From Actinomycetes bacterium (GTDB lineage Bacteria > Actinomycetota > Acidimicrobiia > Acidimicrobiales > Ilumatobacteraceae): a DNA stretch of 39,492 nucleotides. Where the stretch lies: the NCBI GenBank assembly GCA_025356335.1, contig JANXUF010000044.1:1-39492 (forward strand). The letters run 5' to 3'. Under the pieces are notes generated by a model. It saw nothing but the letters and a program-made list of their open reading frames with translations, did no database searches and had not been told where the DNA came from. Each line of letters opens with the position of its first letter. Within the stretch, counting starts at the first letter, position 1. Positions 35,244-39,492 of the stretch are shown piece after piece. The position numbers and the translations under genes are program-made.

Positions 35244-35250
35244 GAAATCA

Positions 35251-35256
35251 ATAGTA
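35251..35256 (-). promoter_or_regulatory. -10 box for leaderless 138-aa gene
   Basis: TACTAT on the minus strand, the closest to consensus in the window, ends seven bases before ATG 35243. Confidence 0.55.
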
Positions 35257-35302
35257 ACGCCAAGCGAAGAGACTTGAGACCTCAGCCCATCAAATCGAGG
35301 AG

Positions 35303-36128
35303 TCAACCGATCAATGGAGTAATGGCAGCGGCGATGAGATCAAGATGGTGGAGGTCTGACAGGTCGACCATCTGGAGATACATCCGGGTGGCACCCGCTC
35401 CGTTCCATCGTCGAATTGGCGGCTGCCTGCTCGACTGTCTCGGCCATTGCGCCGAGCCGCACTTCGTCTGGTTGGCGCCGAATAGCTCGTGCACGCTGGG
35501 CAAACTCGGCTTCGGTCGATCCGACACAGACGATCTGGGCGGCAGAGTAGGTGAGTGTTCCGGGATCGCGTCCGATCGTCTCGGCCGCGCCGGCAACCCG
35601 ATCCCGCTGTTTGACGAACGTCTCGACGGAGGCAAATGGTAGGTTGCATTGATTGGCATATTTGGCTGCGAGCGCCGGGGTCTTCTTTGGCCCCGTGCCC
35701 CCCGATGACGATTGGAATCGAACCGACCTGGGCACGCTTTGTCAACGCCGGTGAATCTTTCAAGTTGTAGTACCGACCGTGATAGTCGAACGATTCTATG
35801 GCAGGATTTGCCCATAGTCCCGTCAGTATGTCCAACTGCTCCAGCAATCGTTCGAACCGTTCGCTGAGCGAAGGGAATGGAATGCCATGGGCATCGTGTT
35901 CGTTCTCGTACCATCGGGCACCGAGACCGAGTCGACTCGGCCGTTGCTCATCTGGCCGACCTGAGCAACGGACAGGGCCAACGTGCCCGGATGACGAAAC
36001 GTCGCCGATGTCACCAACGCGCCGAGGCGGATCGATGTGGTCTCCGTGGCAATCCCGGCGAGCGTGATCTATGCATCGGTCGGAGCGGGCTGGCCGCTGA
36101 CTTCGCCCATTTTCAGGTAGCTACGCAT
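35303..36128 (-). pseudogene. Decayed LLM-class F420-dependent oxidoreductase
   Basis: Pieces of one luciferase-like monooxygenase-family protein follow in order on the minus strand but in changing frames. Residues such as SIRLGALVTSATFRHPGTLA, then ERLLEQLDILTGLWANPA, ALAAKYANQCNLPFA and ATRMYLQMVDLSDL are all recognisable. I find an in-frame stop (TAG at 36069-36071, where Trp is expected), and frameshifts near 35930-35940, 35680-35705 (by a run of six C) and 35400-35430. The N-terminal beta-alpha unit is also missing. Three shifts, a stop and a truncation mean it is not functional. The C-terminus is intact. Confidence 0.88.
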
Positions 36129-36182
36129 TCAAACGTGGCCCTGATCCCCAGGACAGCGTCAGTTCGTCTACTGAGCCATCGC

Positions 36183-36188
36183 TATGGT
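36183..36188 (+). promoter_or_regulatory. -10 box for leaderless pyrE
   Basis: TATGGT lies eight bases before GTG 36197. Confidence 0.5.
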
Positions 36189-36196
36189 GATTCGTC

Positions 36197-36748
36197 GTGA
36201 CGACTGCCCACCCAGCCCTTCGCGATCACGTCCTGCGGTATGCCGTACGGCGCGGCGATTTCACCTTGAAGTCCGGTGCGAAGAGCGATTGGTTCCTCGA
36301 CACCAAACAGACGGCGTGCCGGCCTGACGGCATCGTGCTGGTCGCCGATGCCGCGCTTTCCGTCATCCCTGCAGATGCCGATGCCATCGGCGGACTGACG
36401 ATGGGCGCCGATCCCGTCGCCTTCGGCATCGCTGCAGTCGCCGCAACACGTGGCTGGCGGCTACGCAGCTTCAGTGTGCGCAAGGAGTCGAAGGATCACG
36501 GCGTGACCGGTCGCATCGCCGGAGCATTGCAGCCCGGGGACCGGGTGATCATCACCGAAGACACCGTCACACGCGGGACGTCGCTCATCGAGGCCGCCGA
36601 TGTCGTGCGTGAGTTCGGTGCCGTGCCGGTGGCGATCGTCGTGATCGTCGACCGTGGAGGTACCTGTGCAGCGATGGCGGCCGAACGCGGCATCGCCTAC
36701 CATCCGTTGCTGACGGCACCTGACCTCGGTTTCGACTACGGCTCCTGA
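36197..36748 (+). CDS. pyrE: Orotate phosphoribosyltransferase
   Basis: Attaches orotate to PRPP to make OMP in pyrimidine synthesis. The 183-residue protein has LKSGAKSDWFLDTKQ, the flexible catalytic loop around RKESKDHG (95-102) and the PRPP motif VIITEDTVTRGTSL (117-130). It starts with GTG 36197, eight bases after TATGGT. Its 3' end overlaps the convergent anti-sigma factor gene by 13 bases. It stands alone, away from other pyr genes. Confidence 0.95.
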   Translation: MTTAHPALRDHVLRYAVRRGDFTLKSGAKSDWFLDTKQTACRPDGIVLVADAALSVIPADADAIGGLTMGADPVAFGIAAVAATRGWRLRSFSVRKESKDHGVTGRIAGALQPGDRVIITEDTVTRGTSLIEAADVVREFGAVPVAIVVIVDRGGTCAAMAAERGIAYHPLLTAPDLGFDYGS

Positions 36749-37020
36749 CCGTCCTGCAGTCCGAGGGCGTTGGCTTCGTCGAAGGCAGCGGTCAAGCGGT
36801 CGAGCAGGTCCTGGGGTATCGGCAACGAAACGCCGAGTTCAGCGAGCACGATGGACGTCCGCCTGATCTGCGCGAGGTATTCCCTGCACTCGTCACACCC
36901 CCGCAGGTGTTCGTCGACGGCACGCAACAACCGCTCCGGCAGGGAGCGGTCCAAGTAGCCGCCGACCAATTCGACGAACTGCTGACACGTCAGCGGCGCT
37001 GGACGAAACGGCGTCCTCAC
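36736..37020 (-). CDS. Anti-sigma factor with zinc-finger (zf-HC2-like)
   Basis: A 94-residue cytoplasmic protein. TCQQFVELVGGYLD, then HLRGCDECREYL, gives the Cys...His-x3-Cys-x2-Cys pattern of zinc-binding anti-sigma factors such as RsrA. The C-terminal half is a helical tail without a membrane segment. GTG 37020 overlaps the sigma gene stop (GTGA), so the two are made together. By analogy a thiol oxidant may release the sigma factor; this is inferred from the zinc motif only. Confidence 0.88.
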   Translation of the reverse strand: MRTPFRPAPLTCQQFVELVGGYLDRSLPERLLRAVDEHLRGCDECREYLAQIRRTSIVLAELGVSLPIPQDLLDRLTAAFDEANALGLQDGQEP

Positions 37021-37661
37021 TGCCCACTTCCGAGCAACTGCGCCTCTACGTCGAGGCGTGAGCGGATCTTGCTTCGGGCGCGGTGGAGCAGCACGCGTTG
37101 GTTGATCTCGCTGATGTCCATCAACTCGCGCACTTCGTCCGACGTCCAACCTTCCACATCGCGCAGCACCAGTACCCGGCGCTGATTTTCCGGCAATGTC
37201 TCTATCGTCCTGGCGAGCGCCCGAAGCGTTTCACCGACGGCGAGCCGCTCCTCCGGCATCTCGCTCCAACGGGACAACGGTTGCGCCCACGTGCCTCGGC
37301 CATCCGGGCCGACGAATCGCTCGATCGGCACGGACCGCTCCGACTCGTCGAGTTCGGAGCTGAGCGACGACACCGGTGCACTACGACTTTCGCGAACTCC
37401 ACGGTCTCGCGCCTGATTCGCCAGGATCCGAAAAATCCACGTCTTGAGCGACGAGCGACCCTCGAAGTTCTTGATGCCGCGTATGACGGCGATCCACGTG
37501 TCCTGGACGACCTCCTCGGCGATCGCCCGGCTCGGGACGAATGTCTCGGCGAGGCGGATCATCACTGCGTGGTACTGCGTGACGACCTGGCGAAAGGCAC
37601 CGTCGTCCCCGTCCTGCAGCCGCCGGATCAGCAGCGCTTCGTTTCCCGACGGTGTTGCCAT
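37017..37661 (-). CDS. ECF-type RNA polymerase sigma factor
   Basis: A 214-residue sigma-70-family protein with regions 2 and 4 only. Region 2 (about 25-92) contains AEEVVQDTWIAVIRGIKNFEGRSSLKTWIFRILAN; region 4 (about 148-205) contains LPENQRRVLVLRDVEGWTSDEV followed by the recognition helix ISEINQRVLLHRARSKI. The linker between them is long (about 55 residues) and polar. It is coupled to its zinc-type anti-sigma factor. The start ATG 37661 lies six bases after AACTGT. Its regulon is unknown. Confidence 0.92.
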   Translation of the reverse strand: MATPSGNEALLIRRLQDGDDGAFRQVVTQYHAVMIRLAETFVPSRAIAEEVVQDTWIAVIRGIKNFEGRSSLKTWIFRILANQARDRGVRESRSAPVSSLSSELDESERSVPIERFVGPDGRGTWAQPLSRWSEMPEERLAVGETLRALARTIETLPENQRRVLVLRDVEGWTSDEVRELMDISEINQRVLLHRARSKIRSRLDVEAQLLGSGQ

Positions 37662-37667
37662 GCGAGC

Positions 37668-37673
37668 ACAGTT
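37668..37673 (-). promoter_or_regulatory. Weak -10 box for leaderless sigma gene
   Basis: AACTGT on the minus strand ends six bases before ATG 37661. Confidence 0.35.
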
Positions 37674-37737
37674 TCGCAGACCGGCCGGTCTCGATCTCCG
37701 AACTGCGTGAACAATCGCCGAACGCCGCGAAGCGACG

Positions 37738-37743
37738 TACGAT
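37738..37743 (+). promoter_or_regulatory. -10 box for leaderless aminotransferase
   Basis: TACGAT lies six bases before GTG 37750. Confidence 0.5.
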
Positions 37744-37749
37744 TTCGGC

Positions 37750-38925
37750 GTGACGAACGCTCGCCTGCCCTACCTGACCGCCAAATTGCAGGGGTTCGGT
37801 ACGACCATCTTCGCCGAGATGTCGGCGCTTGCGGCGAGCACCGGAGCGATCAACCTCGGCCAGGGATTTCCGGACACGGATGGACCGCGGGAGGTACTCG
37901 ACGCGGCGATCGAGGCGATCAACGGCGGACTCAACCAGTACCCGCCTGGACCAGGGATGGCCGTGCTGCGCGAAGCGATCAGCGAGCACCGCCTACGGTT
38001 CCAGGGCGTCAGCTACGACCCGGACACCGAAATCCTGGTGAGCGTCGGGGCCACCGAGGCGTTGGCGGCGGCGTTGATCGGACTGTGCGACTCCGGCGAC
38101 GAAGTGCTCGTGCTCGAACCGACCTACGACTCGTATCAGGCATGCATCTCGATGGCCGGAGCGGTGCCGCGATTCGTGACACTGCATCCTCCTGCATACG
38201 ACCTCGACATCGACGCAGTGCGCGCTGCAATCAATCCGAAGACGCGGCTGCTGCTGATCAACAGCCCACACAACCCGACCGGCAAGGTGCTGACCGCCGA
38301 CGAACTGGCGTCGATCGCCGCGCTGGCCATCGAACACGACCTGATCGTCGTCACCGACGAGGTCTACGAGCACCTCGTCTACGACGGCACGAAGCACATT
38401 TCGCTGGCGACACTGCCGGGAATGCGTGACCGCACCGTCGTGATCTCCTCAGGAGGAAAGACCTTCAACACCACCGGTTGGAAGATCGGCTGGGTATGTG
38501 CATCGGCGCCGTTGGTCACGGCGGTGCGCACCGCCAAGCAGTTCCTCACGTACGTCGGTGGTGCTCCGTTCCAGCCGGCCATAGCCGTCGGACTGCGGCT
38601 CGGCGATGACTACTTCGAACGTCTCGCCACCGATCTGCAATCGAAGCGCGACCGCTTGGTCTCCGGCCTCGAACAGGCCGGTTTCGAGGTCTACCGTCCG
38701 TCCGGTACGTACTTCGTGACCGTCGATATCCGACCACTGCAGCCTGACGGCGACGGTCTGGCGTTCTGCCGCAGCCTGCCAGATCGAGCCGGGGTCGTAG
38801 GCATTCCCAACGTCGTGTTCTACGACGACAAGCCAGCTGGCAGGCACATGGTGCGCTTCGCCTTCTGCAAACGAGATGATGTGATCGACGAAGCCGTCAC
38901 CCGTCTGAAGGAACTTCAGCGATGA
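37750..38925 (+). CDS. Class I/II aminotransferase (glutamine/methionine/kynurenine-type)
   Basis: A fold type I PLP aminotransferase of 391 residues. NLGQGFPDTDGP (35-46) is the start typical for the kynurenine/glutamine aminotransferase and YbdL group; NSPHNPTGKV (171-180) and VTDEVYEHLVY (201-211) follow, and the PLP lysine is Lys237 in SSGGKTFNTTGWKIGW. DapC-type N-succinyldiaminopimelate aminotransferases look alike, so the substrate is not certain. The nitrilase-family gene directly after favours a transaminase that makes alpha-ketoglutaramate or a related amide. The 3' end is part of a tandem duplication. Confidence 0.9.
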   Translation: MTNARLPYLTAKLQGFGTTIFAEMSALAASTGAINLGQGFPDTDGPREVLDAAIEAINGGLNQYPPGPGMAVLREAISEHRLRFQGVSYDPDTEILVSVGATEALAAALIGLCDSGDEVLVLEPTYDSYQACISMAGAVPRFVTLHPPAYDLDIDAVRAAINPKTRLLLINSPHNPTGKVLTADELASIAALAIEHDLIVVTDEVYEHLVYDGTKHISLATLPGMRDRTVVISSGGKTFNTTGWKIGWVCASAPLVTAVRTAKQFLTYVGGAPFQPAIAVGLRLGDDYFERLATDLQSKRDRLVSGLEQAGFEVYRPSGTYFVTVDIRPLQPDGDGLAFCRSLPDRAGVVGIPNVVFYDDKPAGRHMVRFAFCKRDDVIDEAVTRLKELQR

Positions 38926-38980
38926 AGACGGTGATCGACGAAGCCGTCACCCGCCTGAAAGGACTGTCCTGATGAAGGTC
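38881..38980 (+). repeat. 50-bp diverged tandem duplication at a gene junction
   Basis: 38881-38930 and 38931-38980 begin alike for 23 identical bases (GTGATCGACGAAGCCGTCAC and three more), differ later by substitutions, and both end in a GATGAAG block. The unit covers the last codons of the aminotransferase plus the first two codons of the following gene. Confidence 0.9.
38922..38972 (+). CDS. Candidate 16-aa mini-ORF made by the duplication
   Basis: The duplicated copy of the next gene's ATGAAG start overlaps the aminotransferase stop (ATGA) and opens a frame MKTVIDEAVTRLKGLS that ends TGATG on the nitrilase start. It repeats the C-terminus of the aminotransferase. Probably a relic that keeps translation coupled across the junction rather than a working peptide. 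Confidence 0.35.
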   Translation: MKTVIDEAVTRLKGLS

Positions 38981-39492
38981 GCAGCGATACAGCACGACAC
39001 GGTCTGGGAGGATCGTGACGCCAATTTCAGGCATCTCGCGCCGATGATCGCTGCTGCCGCCGGAGCCGGCGCACGGCTCATCGTGCTGACCGAGATGTTC
39101 TCGACGGGTTTCTCCAACGACATCGCCAAGGTGACAGAGCCGGAGGGTGGACCGAGTTCGCAGTTCCTGCTCGAGATGGCACGGACGCACGGAACGTGGG
39201 TGACGGGCTCGTGCCCCGAATTGCCGCCGGGACGTCCGGATGAGCGCCCGTACAACAGCCACGTCATCGCCGGCCCTGACGGGACGATCCACCGGTACCG
39301 CAAGATCCATCCGTTTTCGTATGCCGGAGAGGACCGCTTCTACGCCGGCGGCGACGAGCTGATCACCGTCGATATCGAAGGGCTGCGGGTCAGTCCGTTC
39401 GTCTGCTACGACCTGCGATTCGCCGATGAGTTCTGGCGACTCGCTGCGCAGACCGACCTCTACATCGTTCCGGCGAACTGGCCGGAGAGTCG
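38972..39492 (+). CDS. Nitrilase-superfamily amidase (omega-amidase-like), truncated by window end
   Basis: The first 173 residues of a carbon-nitrogen hydrolase; the rest lies beyond the window. The catalytic Glu41 (VLTEMFSTGF), Lys111 (YRKIHPFSYAGE) and Cys145 (FVCYDLRF) are all visible. The MFSTGFS and HPFSYAGE segments are those of the YafV/Nit2 omega-amidase group, which hydrolyses alpha-ketoglutaramate or alpha-ketosuccinamate. With the transaminase before it, this forms a glutamine transaminase/omega-amidase pair, possibly in methionine salvage or nitrogen recovery. Its ATG is one base inside the stop of the mini-ORF. Confidence 0.9.
   Translation, partial: MKVAAIQHDTVWEDRDANFRHLAPMIAAAAGAGARLIVLTEMFSTGFSNDIAKVTEPEGGPSSQFLLEMARTHGTWVTGSCPELPPGRPDERPYNSHVIAGPDGTIHRYRKIHPFSYAGEDRFYAGGDELITVDIEGLRVSPFVCYDLRFADEFWRLAAQTDLYIVPANWPES

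Noticed and set aside
35303..36128. Programmed frameshifting in the LLM oxidoreductase.
   Set aside because: Three shifts at different sites plus a nonsense codon and a missing N-terminus are decay, not recoding.

Overview
The window is high-GC, densely packed chromosomal DNA from an actinobacterium. The evidence is the Mycobacterium-type cluster fhaA-fhaB-pstP-rodA-pbpA-pknB with trpG and crgA next to it and a tRNA-Leu at its edge, a ClpS-DUF2017 pair, a polyphosphate glucokinase of the ROK family, and the remains of an F420-type luciferase-like oxidoreductase. The single PASTA kinase without a pknA neighbour, the System I cytochrome c maturation genes and the gene repertoire suggest a deep-branching lineage such as Acidimicrobiia; that placement is inference. 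No insertion sequence, phage, integrase or CRISPR array is visible.

Layout. 1-9.7 kb: tRNA-Leu, then the cell-growth signalling operon (two FHA proteins, PP2C phosphatase, SEDS glycosyltransferase RodA, class B PBP, PASTA kinase PknB). It is tightly coupled, with two unannotated small ORFs filling its only sizeable gaps. Opposite trpG and co-oriented crgA follow, then three DnaA-box-like sequences. 9.7-13 kb (mostly minus): a small membrane zinc-ribbon protein, a thiolase, a MarR regulator and a class III aminotransferase. 13-16 kb: a membrane-spanning Hsp70-like protein with an extracellular domain, and a flavin split-barrel protein. 16-18.3 kb: an XRE-MurA fusion with a palindrome at its own promoter, and a DUF2461 protein. 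18.4-25 kb (minus): an operon for a large membrane multihaem cytochrome (predicted di-haem b domain plus five CXXCH motifs) followed by ccmF, a ccmH-TPR fusion and a TlpA/DsbE-like thioredoxin. 25-28.6 kb: a membrane-anchored cNMP-fold protein, an FMN reductase, haem O synthase ctaB, clpS and DUF2017. 28.6-30.1 kb: degV and tRNA-Glu, tRNA-Asp and tRNA-Phe with strong hairpins. 30.4-34.8 kb: an alpha/beta hydrolase, ppgK, purA and purB. 34.8-39.5 kb: an unknown DNA-binding-like protein, a decayed LLM oxidoreductase, pyrE, an ECF sigma/anti-sigma pair, and a class I aminotransferase followed by a nitrilase-family amidase cut by the window end.

How the genes work together. The first block couples peptidoglycan synthesis and elongation to Ser/Thr phosphorylation, with PknB and PstP opposing each other and FHA proteins as phospho-readers. 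The ccm genes plausibly mature the multihaem cytochrome encoded directly upstream in the same operon. The final aminotransferase/amidase pair looks like a transaminase/omega-amidase module.

A signal running through the whole window is that most first-in-operon genes start 6-9 bases after a TAnnnT-like hexamer. This suggests that leaderless mRNAs are the rule here; it was used to choose several start codons.
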